The notes under the pieces: model-generated
Told to the model about the DNA's origin: nothing
The model's input: the letters and a program-made list of their open reading frames with translations, nothing else
Database searches by the model: none
Origin: Nymphaea colorata
Lineage: Eukaryota > Streptophyta > Magnoliopsida > Nymphaeales > Nymphaeaceae
Assembly (NCBI RefSeq): GCF_008831285.2
Contig: NC_045141.1
Span: forward strand, 20,766,848 to 20,830,847
Length of the DNA stretch: 64,000 bases
Reading direction: 5' to 3'
Shown: piece by piece, positions 37,701 to 50,400 of the stretch
Position numbering within the stretch: position 1 is the stretch's first letter
How the letters are laid out: every line of letters begins with the position of its first letter
Program-made: the position numbers and the translations under genes

Positions 37701-38079
37701 CTGTAAAATGAGGGTGGCGTTCTGCTGCTCAAGAGGGCCAAAAGATTTCCCCATGTTTTCCAATAGAATAACTCAATTTGATTGCCATGATTTTCGATAG
37801 AATAACTAATTTCGATCTCTTGTTTCCTGCAACAGACTGAAAAGAAATGGAAAAAGTTCATTTTATTTTTCCGTGTAATCAAAGCTAAATCTCAAGGAAA
37901 AGATAATGAGATTGCAAGTCTTTTGCTTGACCTTTATGTACAACGAGGTGTCAGCGCTTCAATAGTTAGTATGCCTGTCTCATACGATATGAGTTCTAGT
38001 GGAGGATAATTGGAGGGAGGAAACTAAACCCAACCAACAACGGTAAGGCTTAAGTCCCCTAGTTTCCCAACCAGCTCCC

Positions 38080-41000
38080 ATGGCTTCCGCTGGGATTCGT
38101 GCTTCACTCCCTCCAACCTTGACTCACGTAATACCTCCTCTCTGCTCTCTTTTTCTTGAATCTTCTTGTCATGCTACCAATCCTTACCAACGTTAACGAG
38201 TCAGTAGAACTTGTTCTAATCAATTTTTCTTCTGGACTTCCTGCATTGTTTTGTTTTATGGAGTTTGCGATTCCTCAATCCGCTGGTATCCATGTTGCAC
38301 CTGTTTCTTGATTACCGAATCAGAATTCGAGTCGTCAAACATTTTTCTCTCTCTCTCTCTCTCTCTTCCCCATCTCCCCCTCCCTTCCCCAACCACCCCC
38401 TTCTCTCTCTTGTATGACATTATGGAGAAACACGTGCTTTTCTCGGTAGCCGTTGGCTGTAAATCATTTTCTTCCTTTTCGCCTTCATCTAAACGTGTCG
38501 ACATCTGAAATAACAGGCTTACCATCAGAAGCTACAATCAAATTATCAACCTTGGAAGGCAACACGATTTTACCTGGCTTGTCGAAAACAAAGTTCTGTC
38601 GGAGCTAGTGGTGTCAAGGTGCCCAAGATGTACTCTCTTTCATTGCAAGCCTTTTCAAGAGAAGGTGGAAGTGTTGTGCATGATGTCCAGTTTCCTGCGG
38701 ACTACACTGAGCTTCTCAAACAAGTACGTTTTGCCTTTCTGACCATGTTATGATTTCTTAGATAAATTTTTGAGGTCAGTTCAAGTATTATCTGTTTCAA
38801 TTGCAATGCTATTTATCAATTCTATCCCTGGTTAAGAGTCTTGAGCCATTCAACCGAGAAAAGAGATTGCGTTTTTAACTCATCATAAAGTAGTAGACCC
38901 TCTTGCAGGCAAGAGATTGCAAGAGAGTGATTACTTATTCCGCCTGTTGCTTCGGTAATTTACAGATTCGATCTATTTGACCATTGGTATAAAAGTGCAT
39001 TTCACAATCCTATTTGGTTGATGTCTACTGCAGTTGAATAAGAGAATGAAAGAGACTGGTTGCTCCCTTTACCTGATGCTTTGGTTGTTACATGTTCTAT
39101 TTGGCCATATGGTATAACAGTGCATTTTGAGTTACTTTTGGCAGTTAAAGAGTCATGCCTAAATAGGATTTAGGTTTCCAAGAATCAATTTCTAGGAACT
39201 GCACACCCATTAGCTGCTGAGTCAGAGACTCAGAGCTAATGAAAAATCATGCAGAACAGCTACGTGCCACTACCAACAGAACAGGACAAGAAAATGACTA
39301 TTTTTAGGAAGTATATAAGCAATAAGTAAAGGGCTATCTGTCTTGTAAAGAATATCTGAATTTTGTGACTGCCTGAAAATTATGTTCTTAATACTGCTCA
39401 AAGTCACGGTAACATGACATTCTGTATCAAGAAGATTGAGAAGATGATAATGCTTTATGAGGAAGCTACCAAGTTGACACATTGAGTTAGTATAAAAGAG
39501 AGTAAACATATATATATATATATATATATACAAATTATTCTCTTGAACATAAAGATGATGATTGTCTCTGTATTTTCCTTATTCGTGAAAGTTGTGGCTT
39601 CTAATGAAGAGTTGTGGCTAGCAATGTATTTCATAATTATTTATCCCATTGTGAATATTTCCTTCTGGTTTTGGTTATTCTTTGATTTTACGAACCATGC
39701 ACACATTTTGAAGTGAATAATTCACCTGTCATCTCATGATAAACATAATCAGAAAATTTTGTCTAATAGAATATAAACAAAAGGGTAACACCTCATCAGA
39801 TGTCCATATCTGGTTGAAGGTTTTCTCTACTTTCTGAAGCTAATTGCAATGGCAAATTCTTTGCTGTTTCAGATTGCCTTCTGGTAGAACACAACCTTTT
39901 TTTTTCAAGCTTTATGTACTCTAAGTTTTATATAATTCTATTTGAAGAAAACATTTTCTTAATATTTCTTGGACAAATATTCACTAGGGCAAAGCCTGAC
40001 TGGCAGGTTCTGAAGTACACTGCATATTGACTGTATGCATGATTGGCAGGCAACAGTAGCAACTGAACTTGCCCTGAAAGATGACAAACAGTTGTTGGTG
40101 AGAATGATCACAATTTTCATAATGAGGGAGGTGAAATATAATAACTTTTGGGCTGCGACAACTTACAAATTATGCTTTGCAGGAAATTGAAATTCCAACT
40201 GCCGGACTTGCATCTGTGCCAGGTGCTTATTTCAGATTTTCATTCACTCAGTTAATTCATCTGTTGGATGCAGAGGATGCATTTTGATTTTTTACTATTT
40301 ATTGACATTTTTCTTCCAGGAGACGCTGAGGGAGGGATAGAAATGACAGAAAGCATGCAGCTGATTCATGAGTACTGTAAACGTTTTGTGCCTTCAGAAA
40401 AAGTAACAAAGACTAGAATAGTAAGTTAATTAATCCACTTCAGCATTGCACCTGTCCATATTAACTACATAATAGTAACAAAAATAGCTATAATTTCATT
40501 AAACAGGCCTGTCCTTGCTGTCAAAGTTTGGATCTGGTCTTGAATGCCCTGGTTCACAACCTTGCATAAGTAAAGTGGCAGATGTGGTTGAACCTAATAT
40601 TCACTCATACTATTTGTTCTTTTCTAATTTAAGGGGCACTGCTTGTGCAATATGTGGTGTCAGATTTTACAAGGTTGTGAAAATGCCAAGGGGCTTCTTT
40701 AGTGGAAAAGTTATTCTGATTTGGAATTGATTATCAGTAACTTGTTCATTTCATAGAATTTACCCTTGCACAATCACCAAACCACATTAAGATAGACCTG
40801 TTTTTAGTTTTTGTTGAATTTCCTTGCCATGTTTCTGTTTCTGATATGAAAGTTATTGTGTACAGTTCCTTCCAGAGGCCAATGAAGTTGTATTTGCCAA
40901 AAAAACTGTTTTTCAAGGTTCATTGTTCAAGCTAGACTATCTTACAAAGCCATCGCTGTTCGAAGATTTTGGTTTTGGCTCAAAGATCAAAATGGCAGAT

Positions 41001-43192
41001 CGTGTTAAACCTGAGGACCAGATATTTTTGGTTGCATATCCTTACTTCAATGTCAATGGTAACTGTTAACTTTTTATTAGATAACAGCCTAAAAGAATTT
41101 GTCTGACATGGAGCTTCATGCATGATAGAAATGCTTGTTGTTGAAGAGCTTTACGAAGAAGCAGTCAGGAATACTGAACGTAAGCTGATTATATTCAATG
41201 GAGAACTTGACCGTATTAGGACAGGCTGTATCCTTTTGGACATGGCAACCTTTCTACTTCTTATTGTTATGGTTTCAAGTACATGCTTTTATATTTTGTC
41301 AGATATTGTTACCAAGTATCTAACTGCTTTGTGGAACCTGCTTTTGTCAGCATGATGAGTTGAAGAGTGAAATCTTTCCATTTTCCTTTGACCTCAAATG
41401 AACTGATTCTACAACTTTTTCAATAAAAGCTTTTCCATGTTGTTGCCTTTTACAATTTTTTTTAACATAATACTTCTGAATGTCATGTATATGTAAAATC
41501 CCATGGTGCTGGTATTTTTGGAAGATTCTTGGAACAGATGTATTTTTTCAAGTGGCACACTCTTTCTTCCTTCACTGTTCATTTCCAAGTTGTCATGGAA
41601 AACTTCTATGCAAGTGATGAAGTCTTATCCGTGGTCAAATTACTTTATGAATATATTTTTCTTTGTCATCCATGAATACACATTGAATATAGGCGTCTGT
41701 ATGAATGCCTTGTTTATTCTTCCCTTGTTAGATTTTCCTGTGAGAATAGTGAATCAGCTGAGCAGAGATTTGAACTGCATCTCTTTTCTTTTATAATTAA
41801 ACACTTCATTCTCTGATCATGGGGAAGTTGTATCATGGCCTTATCTGTTATAAATCAAGATTACCCACCTTTCTTCTATCCAAAGCTTGCAAAACTTTCC
41901 AAGACATTCCTCCCTAAGCTGGAGTCTGTTTACTACATTCACAATTTTAAAGGCCAAAGAGGAGGAACACTGTTCAGGTATTTGAATATAATCTTCTTTT
42001 ATTCTGTTTTGAATAATAAAAAGAGGGTGCTGACTGGAGAATTGAGAGCTTTCGTTGTTTCCAATTTGTTGTCTACGAGTATGTCAAGTCTCTTTGGTAG
42101 GCAGATTCTGATTTATTTGGTAGTCTTGGTGAATTTTGCATTAGGAAGACATTTCAAGATGGATCTTTTTTTGTAATATTTGTCTTATCAAGGATTTGAA
42201 TATAGTTTATTTGTGTCTTTCAGTTTGGTTAATATGCTGAAAGTTTCAAATATGCATATGCTTGCAGGACATTGGTATGAACTGAAATGGTTATATTGTA
42301 CTGTTGGACTGATAAGTTTGTTTCCTTATACTGAGACTTTCATGGATGAGGTTGCTGAGTTACCTAAGATTAGTTATTTTGTAAGATTGAAAGAAGAATA
42401 AAAGAGAGAAAGCCAGAGCAATTAGCAATAATAATGAAAAGCAAGAATGTGTAGACACAGAATGGAAGCAAAAGTTTTGTACACCCATTGGTAACTTATT
42501 TCAGCTGAATAAGCATTAGCTTTGATCTGCAATTGTTATGGAATTGAAAGAAAGCAAATACCTGACTTCCTTTTAACCTAAAGTCATATGCAGCCAGTCT
42601 CAAGTGCTTGGCGGGGTGAACAGGAAAAGTATGCCATAAAATGTCACAGTTTCCTGATTCTGAAGTTCACTGGAAAAAGACAAATGGCCTTCCATCACAA
42701 AATCATTATTCCATTTAAAAGCTATAGAAAACTGGACCTATAAAAAATGGCATATAAAGTAACTGCACCAACTTCAAAATGCTTCATGTTATTGGATTTT
42801 ATGTTCCTTTTCCTAATTTTTTTGGAATTCTGTTTTAGAAGCATATTTTCACTCTGAAAGGGATTATGAGCTAATGTTCTCTTCTGTGCAATTTGTCCTT
42901 ATGTGGTTTTTTATTACATCATGTCTTTATTCGCTGACGAATGAAGAGAGGTGGCTTTTCGAGTCACTGACATTATGTTACACCTGTTAATTTTTGTGCT
43001 TTTCCACTTCTACATCCAAACTTATTCTTGATTGACAGAAACTACATGGAACTGTTTACATTATTTTGCAGATGCTATCCTGGACCCTGGAAGGTTCTGA
43101 GGAAAGTAAATGGTAAGTATGTGACTTTACATACGCAGGTGTCAATGCCTACTCTTAAGGAAGTTGCTTTGGACATTCTTCCTTCAGCTTAA
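38080..43192 (+). CDS. LPA3: LPA3-type DUF1995 chloroplast protein
   Basis: Resembles LOW PSII ACCUMULATION 3, a chloroplast factor reported to help insert or assemble the photosystem II core antenna CP43 together with LPA2 and ALB3. Exons: 38080-38127, 38517-38723, 40050-40097, 40183-40222, 40320-40420, 40866-41058, 41129-41227, 41860-41977, 43072-43192; 975 nt, 324 residues. The mature part reads as one DUF1995 domain with ATELALKDDKQLLEIEIPT, FKLDYLTKPSLFEDFGFGSK, MLVVEELYEEAVRNTERK, ESVYYIHNFKGQRGGTLFR and CYPGPWKVLRKVNGKY, ending EVALDILPSA. Exon 1 (MASAGIRASLPPTLTH, favourable start context) gives a plausible transit peptide. A second candidate start, ATG 38422 spliced at 38445, is in phase but less like a transit peptide. 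Later exons are firm; the first exon is less certain. A DUF1995 paralogue cannot be excluded. Confidence 0.82.
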
Positions 43193-43986
43193 GATGTGAA
43201 AGGTCTTATTATTTGGTAAGTAGTGCTTTATCTTCAGTGTATTGATATCCTTTTACTGAAAGCCTGATTGACTTAAAAATATTCCATTTTACTCACCTCT
43301 CAGTTTTCATGCTTAGCATATACTTGTTTGTTGTAGTTGCACCAAGAACCTTCTGCTGTTTTCATGTGGATAATGGAATTGTACTGAATCTCTTCCAGTG
43401 ATTGCCTCAGTTCAGTAGTTACACTCTGGCATTTTTTTTCAACTCCCAGTTGGCCAATTTTGGTTTACAATGGAAGATTGTTAACTTGAAAAATAATGCA
43501 TGTTGTAAAAGGAATGCAGTTGAAATTTTTTATTTGCATTGGTGAATGTAAGATGATTCCAAAGATAATATGATGGTTCCGAAGATGGATTCATCATATA
43601 TAAAATTGACAGCACAAGGTACCATGCTTCATTTTTTTTTTGTTGGATTTTAGTTGTTTATGATGAACTGAAGGAATAGCATGAATAAGATGGCTATCTT
43701 CTTTTGAAGGTCTTTAGCTGCTCCTTCAGGGTTGTATTATGTCCTAGGGTTAAGGACAGACTGCGTAATCATTTGTTGCTGCTATCCTATTAATTGGCTT
43801 TCATGGTCATGAGAAATGGAATAGAAAATGGATATCTGAAGTTTTTCAAGAAAAAGTGATGGATTTTTGCAGTATTTCTGAATTTCAGGAGGCCCATATG
43901 TTGATCTCCTGAAAGTCAATCTGCTATCCTATTAACTGTGCTTTTGCTGGCGGTTATTAATGATAGGGAACCCGAGTTTTATATAT

Positions 43987-44047
<61 letters not shown>

Positions 44048-46585
44048 ATAATTGCGACTATCATGGCTGATCAATGTATGATTAGATGGTTCAAGAACAT
44101 GTTTTTTCAATATATAAACAAGTAGCCATTTTGATTCAAATAGTTATTTTGCACAATATATGTAAACAATCAGGTTAGATTATCATATGACTCATAATTG
44201 ATGCCCATAATCCGTGTGTTTCTGCGGGCATGAAAGGATGTGCCTTCAGCTGTTGGATCCCTGTGCTAAAAAATAAAAAGATGTACGACTTACTTAACGA
44301 ACAGCGCATTCAGGTTTGATCCACCTGGTCCTCTCCGGAAAGCCAGCTTGTATTTATTATTAAGTTTTTCCAATTTTGCACGTAGAAGCCACAACCTGAG
44401 TGGAAAGACATTAACTTTTGAAACCATGTGACCCTTTCCCCACTGTATAGGCAAGGACTTGCTTTTACAAAGGTGGGCACTCGTGGGCTTTTCAACTTTT
44501 GACTGCTTGCCTAGTGGTCAAGCCTGTCCTACTCTTCCACACCCCTTGTGGACAGACCCATCTGTATGTAGCTTGTTACTTTATTGAGCAGCCTGATCCC
44601 CAATTCAAGCTCAAAAAGGATTGAGCCTAATCGGGCCGTGGGCTTATCTGATGGTATGACAAAAACATTGCTAATCAATGCATGTCTTCAAATTAGGGAT
44701 GACAATGTTACTTGATCTGATAGCGTGCCCAAATGATTAGATTCACTTAGTTTGTGTTTGACAGTCTCGGACCTCAGATCCAAGGTTGGATTTGCTGAAT
44801 AAATCTCTGAAATCCATGGACCTCAAACCAGAGGAGGAGAGAGAGGGGGAAGGTGGGTAGAGAGGCAAACCTAAGGAAGTGCACTAAACAAGGATCTTTA
44901 AAACCTCCAATCTCAGATTCAAGGTTTTAAAATCCGCTAAGACCGAGGCAATCAAACACAACCTTAATGGGTTTTATTCAAGTATCCAGATGTAACGGCC
45001 TAATTCTGTAAGAATCCTTCACAACTTTTGCTGATAAATCTGAATCGGTTAGACATGTCAAATCTGGCGGATATCATCAACTGATCAGATGCATCTCTTG
45101 GCAGCAGAAGGAAAGCCTGTCGCACCTTGATTAAACCTGGATATTAGGAATGGCAGGTTTCAACCTATTTGACTCTAAACCGCCCTGCTATTTTTTGCAG
45201 TTGGATCATGAAAAATGAAGACAGATTATACTCCACGTTACATTAAGATTGATGAATCACATTCAATTTGGATCCGGTTGGACTCAAACCAACATTTAAA
45301 GCTAACTTTTCCTGGATCCAGTTAAGAAACAAGTGCATGCTTGTTTCTATCTACTACCTGTCCAATAGTATTTTCATCAAAATCTTGTACTATGACAGAA
45401 CTTTTCAGGTCATTTGGTAAGTTGAGCTTTCAAAAGATTATGATAGATTCATAAACAACTAGTTTTTGTGTAGGGTAAATTCATGAAACACTGCGTGACT
45501 ATCAAATGGTCTTTTTATGCCCAGGTTCTGTTTTAGAATTGTTTTTGAGATGAACTATGCTCCTTTTCCCCCTTGTTTTTAGGATCTAGAGTCAGGATCT
45601 GGACTGAATCGGAGTTCTGAACCAATGACTTACATTAGATGATTTTCAGAATTGACCGACGGGATTGCATTTTGAGTTAAAACGGGTTGCTACTAGAGAG
45701 AGAGGGTGCAACGAAACGAAGGCGTCAAAGGGCACCAACGTCATTCGTCAGCACCCAGTGACGCTCACACGTATCTGCGGGGCCGTCACACCTCAAAAGC
45801 CCAAGAACGAGGCAAATTTAACGGATTTGCCATCAACAGGCAGCAAGAGATACCTGAGTTAGTTAATCTAAACGAGATCGGAAATTGACAAATCAAAGTC
45901 CATACGTGCATGCGCTCGCCCTCCACAAAATCTCGGACGAGTCGCGAAAATTTCGCGGGGTTTTCCGGTTTAAAGGGCGAAACATCTCGCCATCTTTTTT
46001 TTTTTTATGACGCTATTTGCCGCGTTTACTTACCTTATTATCGTTTTTACTTTTACGTATGTACATCTCACACGGGATTATTCATCATAAATGTGATCCT
46101 TGTTTGGTTGTCTGCTAATTTATTTTCAAATAAGTTGTTATTCTTTTGGAAGACGTTCTTTCTGGGTTATTTTTCTCAGTGAACCTTGCTCTTATTTTTA
46201 TGTCGTTCAGTTAACTTTAACGAGTGAGTCTCGTTGTGCGTGTGCGGACGTGTGTGAGAGAGAGAGGGGGAGCAGGGTTTCGTGGGGAGGAGTTGGCTCG
46301 TGGGGCTTCCTCCCCAACACAGTCGTCTGTGGCAGCCGAGGTGGCGGACCCATTTCGAAATCACCGCGGGCGAAGCCGCCAATCCAAGGAGCCAGGACCC
46401 TTTCTCAGTCTCTTCTCTCTCTTCCCTTCCTCCATTCTCTCTCCCTTCTCCCTCTCGTTTCTCTTCTTTCCTTTTTGTTTTCCTTGTTGTAAGTTGTAAC
46501 GAACCCCCACCATTCCCCACATAGTCCCCTCCGCACCCTCCCTCTCCCCTTTTCAATCTGCCTTTTTGTTTGTCCAAGTTTCGTA
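43193..46585. other. Intergenic between LPA3 and the coiled-coil gene
   Basis: Left: LPA3 3' flank. A pure GA tract lies at 43989-44044. The stretch 44600-45300 has words such as ttagggatgacaatg resembling a worn repeat, but no borders could be set. From about 45660 the CpG content rises, and 46200-46560, rich in CT, is the likely promoter and leader of the next gene. No gene recognised. Confidence 0.5.
43989..44044. repeat. (GA)28 microsatellite
   Basis: Uninterrupted GA dinucleotide repeat of about 56 bases downstream of the LPA3-type gene; no feature relation seen. Confidence 0.95.
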
Positions 46586-46659
46586 ATGACGGGAGTGAGG
46601 GGACAGCAACAGCAGCAGCATCACCATCTCCAGTCCCCTGAGGTTGGCTGAATCATTAG
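46586..46659 (+). other. Leader exon end with short reading frame upstream of coiled-coil gene
   Basis: An ATG at 46586 opens a short frame with a CAG-coded glutamine/histidine run (QQQQQHHHLQSPE). With the donor at 46659 (ATTAG|GTGACT) it stays a small upstream frame with its own stop. With the weaker donor at 46642 (GAG|GTTGGC) joined to the acceptor at 47460 (CCTAG|GTCCTG), it would read in frame into the main ATG at 47473 and extend the protein by 23 residues. I cannot decide between them. Confidence 0.4.
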
Positions 46660-47472
46660 GTGACTCTCTCTCTTTTTTCTTTCTCCACCCTCATCCTTCA
46701 CTGGCACTCCCTTCTTCCTTTTTTTTTTTTCTAGTTTTCTTTTCTTTTCTTTTGCTTTTTTGTTTTTGGTTTTTTAAGATGGGTTTTTCTTTGCTTTTTA
46801 TCTCTTTTTTCCCCTGGGAGGTTGATTTGAAACTTTCTTTTGCTTTTTTTCCTGTTTTCGTTCATCCTCAGTTTGGGTGCTTGACCTTTACTCTTATTGG
46901 CCACTTTGTCCCTTCATTTGGTTGTGACCACGATTGTGATTTTGGGGGGTTCTGTGTCGTTGCTTCGGTCTGCAGGTTGTTCTGTTTTTTCTTTAATAAA
47001 GCTCGTCCCGAAATTTAACTCCTCCATTGTCTTCATTTTGCGCTTTTGTTGTTCTGGATTTTCTGGTTAAGTGCGTAGTGGGTTGTTGATACGATGCTTC
47101 TCTTATCCATCTTGATTGGACATGTTGTGACCTAAAATTCATTATGTTCCTTTTCTAGTTAATGTTAAATTTGGGTAACGAGAGTTTGATGTTAAAACTG
47201 ATTTATTCTTCTTTCTTTGAAAATTTTGGAAGTGCGTTACCCATCCTTAGATACTCCGCTTGTTATTTCATCTGCAGTTCACTAGTAATTAGTAAACGAT
47301 TGCTTGTTGTGCTAGTTTTAATATCGGTGTTATGTTTGCCTCATTTGCTTGATGTGATGGATTGGGGTTTGATGTTGTTCGTCTTATCTAATAGCATTTA
47401 ATGATCTGCTCGTGTAGTCCATTAGGTAGATGTGTAAGTGTTCCCAGCTGCCAGACCTAGGTCCTGCTTACA

Positions 47473-50400
47473 ATGAACTCAAAATCAAATGCGAAGTTCT
47501 CAAGAGATCGGAGAACCAGTAATGTGCACGGGGGAGGACCAAATTGGGTGCTGATTGCATGTGGTGCTTTGTTGGGTACCTTATCCATTAGGACTGGTTG
47601 CAAGATAAAACAGGTTCTCTTGGACAGACGACCAACTGACGCTGGCAACTTATCAAAAGGTCTGTTGTTTTGTATCTTATGACGTCCTGTTTTTGCTCAT
47701 TGTTTCTCTGTGAGGATTGAGTTTATATTCTTTTGCACTAGGGCATGCAAGGGCCAATCCTGAAAGGAGATCTGGAGCCTGCCCATTGCATTCCAATGCA
47801 TATTGTTTTACACATGACGATGACAGATGTTGCCATTGTGTTTCAGGTAAAGTTAGGAATAGTGATTTCGCGTTATAGCCATATTCGAGCATGTTTTATG
47901 CACAATGTAGATGAATAAATGTGTTCTACATAGCAATATTATTAAAGAGTAATGGATGGACTTTTCTAATACCCATTTCCACTTCCCAGAAGGGCAATGA
48001 ATAAGGCAAAATGGTAATTGTATAGTTACTTCAAGTGGACACCTGTGTTGGCATTGGTGCTACTACATTAACCATTTGTTGACTATTAGCTGTTAGATGC
48101 TTTTGATATCTTTCGTAATGTAGTTCATGGTTGATAACCTTTAACTTTCTTATGCATACATATACTGTTTTATCGTCATAAGCACGTGCATATACACAAA
48201 TCACATTGATATATGGCTATGCACCTGCCTCGTTAGAAATTTATGTACCTTCACTTTTTTAATCATGTTGCTCCTTTTGGTTGCATTCATGCCTATGTGA
48301 CAGAGCTAACTGATAAAATCTTTATGTTACTATAGACAGGTGATTTTCAGGCTCTTCTCCAATTTGCTTGTTTTTTTATGCTATAATTTATCCTTGAAAG
48401 ATTGGAAAAATGCAGGATGTCACAGAATGTATTATCAGTTTATTGCATGCTTTGGATTTACATTATTTCATGTTCTTACACTCCCCTACTGTAAGGATTT
48501 CTTTGCTTTTTATAACACATAGAGGAAGTGGCATCTTACCTCAAATCATACAGCTGAGGTTTGAAAATGCCCATCCAGAGATTGCATTCATCCTTACAAC
48601 TTTGTGGCCACAATTTTATGTTTTCTACGTGGAGTTTTTGCTGCCTTAACAAATACAGTCATCATGTTCGTCTTAATTCCCAATGAGGATACTCCAAATC
48701 TATTGTCCCTAAAAGAATTTATGATGATTCTTAAATTGATCTAATGACTTTTTAAACATCTGTTAAGCTGAAACAGGAAGCCGGAAGGGTTTTGTGTAGC
48801 TGTTCTGTGGCTTGTGGTTCTGGGGTCACTGACCCAGTATAGTAAGTATGGCCAAGCTACGAAAGAATCAATAGACAATAACTGATAAGATTTTGATCGA
48901 CTTCTAGGGCGTTGCATACGTGAAAAGTACCGAAAATGTATTATCTGGTTCAATGAAAACCCAGTATTAGATTCCTGGATTTGATTCACTACATGACAAG
49001 CTATCTCTTTGATTTTATGCAATGTGAGATCTATTTCTACAAATGCTACCATGCTTGAACCACTATCAAAATCATAAGACAGATGGATCCTAATCTGGAA
49101 TTTAAGGACATTGAATAGGCCATACTTTGGATTCTAGAAAGAAAATTTTTCTTCATCAAAATTTTCCTTTTAAAAGAAAAAACTGTTGATTGCAGTCAAG
49201 CAATATTTGATTTCATATCTGAGAATTATGTTCTATCTCCAAAACCCTTGCTATTATTGAATTCATCAAAGTGTTGGAGCAAAATCTTTCACATAAAGTT
49301 AGAATGGTGCTAAAAGACTGCAAATGCTGTTTATCTAAGAATTATATTCTATCTCCAAAACCAATTCTATTATTGAACTCATCAAAGTGTTGGAGCAAAA
49401 TCTTTCACCTAAAGATATAATGGTGCTATAAGACTGCAATCTGCTATTGGTTGCGTATGCATTTTTCTCGTTAATCAGTCTCCTGATGGCAAAAATTTTC
49501 AAGAAGACTAGAAGATATCTTGCAATTGATGAAGCTTGACAGTGAGCTCAAGTGAGGCTATCAACTTGAGAAATGACAGTAAAGTGTTTTACTTATTGAA
49601 GAGAAGAGTTTCCCACCTTGGATGAAATCCGAATTTGATACAAAAGCAAAATGGCTTCAAGTATGTTGTTAGATCAGCTGTGGTTACAAATATTCTGAAG
49701 GGCCTAAGCTTCCTTTCAATCCCACCATTCACTCATGCCCTTTATGTGAAACAAATTGATCAGATTTATGACCAAATGAGAGTCAAAGATATTTTCCCCT
49801 CGCATTTGTTCAACCAGAAACATATTATGAGGCATCTGGGGCTTCCAGACTTTACTGTGTTATTTGTCTGGAGTTCAAGGTTAACCATAAAGCTATCTCC
49901 CTTTTGTGATCTTTCCTCATTTTGTTCAGCTTACGTATACATGAAACAAGATGTGAGGTTCTGGCCTTTAAGGTATCAAAGTTGATCGATGCTGTGATAT
50001 TAAAAATCAACTGCCAATTGCATTCATTGCTTGTGGCAGTGCTCCGCATGTTTTTTTTATGGCATTTTTAAGTTCCAGCAATGCATAGGGTTTGTTGGCT
50101 TACATGAAAAAAAAAACTGGAATTGAAGGATGAAGTGAACAGTAAAATCCACTAATTGAAAACTCATTTTTCATCATTTTTTTTCTTTGACTCCTATGTC
50201 TGAGAAGTTGCCTATGAAGAAAAAAGATAATAATCATTTTGCAAGTTTGCTGTGGAAGGGATTGAACATGAAAATGGAAATGCACCACTAGACAAGAATA
50301 TAGTATCTTGTTGGCAGAGTGGGATCTTTGTCAAAATTTTCACATTAAGCGGTGGTGATGGTTAATATGTGAAAATAGTAGGTAAGCATTATTGTTCAAT

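Larger units (their letters stand above)
36059..38079. other. SIEL 3' region and LPA3 promoter
   Basis: The left part is SIEL 3' untranslated and flanking DNA. A small fold-back (37406-37458) and a second TIR-like relic (37541-37700) lie in it. The right part should be the promoter of the plus-strand gene at 38080. No independent gene recognised. Confidence 0.5.

Noticed and set aside
37945-38015. tRNA-like stretch (cttcaatagttagtatgcc then gagttctagtgg)
   Set aside because: Box A and box B are poor matches and no cloverleaf can be drawn; not called as tRNA or SINE.
38422-38445. Alternative first exon for the LPA3-type gene (MEKHVLFS)
   Set aside because: In phase, but it needs a 71-nt intron with a weak donor; exon 38080-38127 has better start context, a good donor and transit-peptide character.
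44500-44570. SINE-like box A word gcctagtggtcaagcctg
   Set aside because: No box B at the expected distance and no A-tail or target duplication.
46176-46577. Overlapping 90-130 codon frames on both strands before the coiled-coil gene
   Set aside because: Low-complexity CT-rich leader; no family features on either strand.
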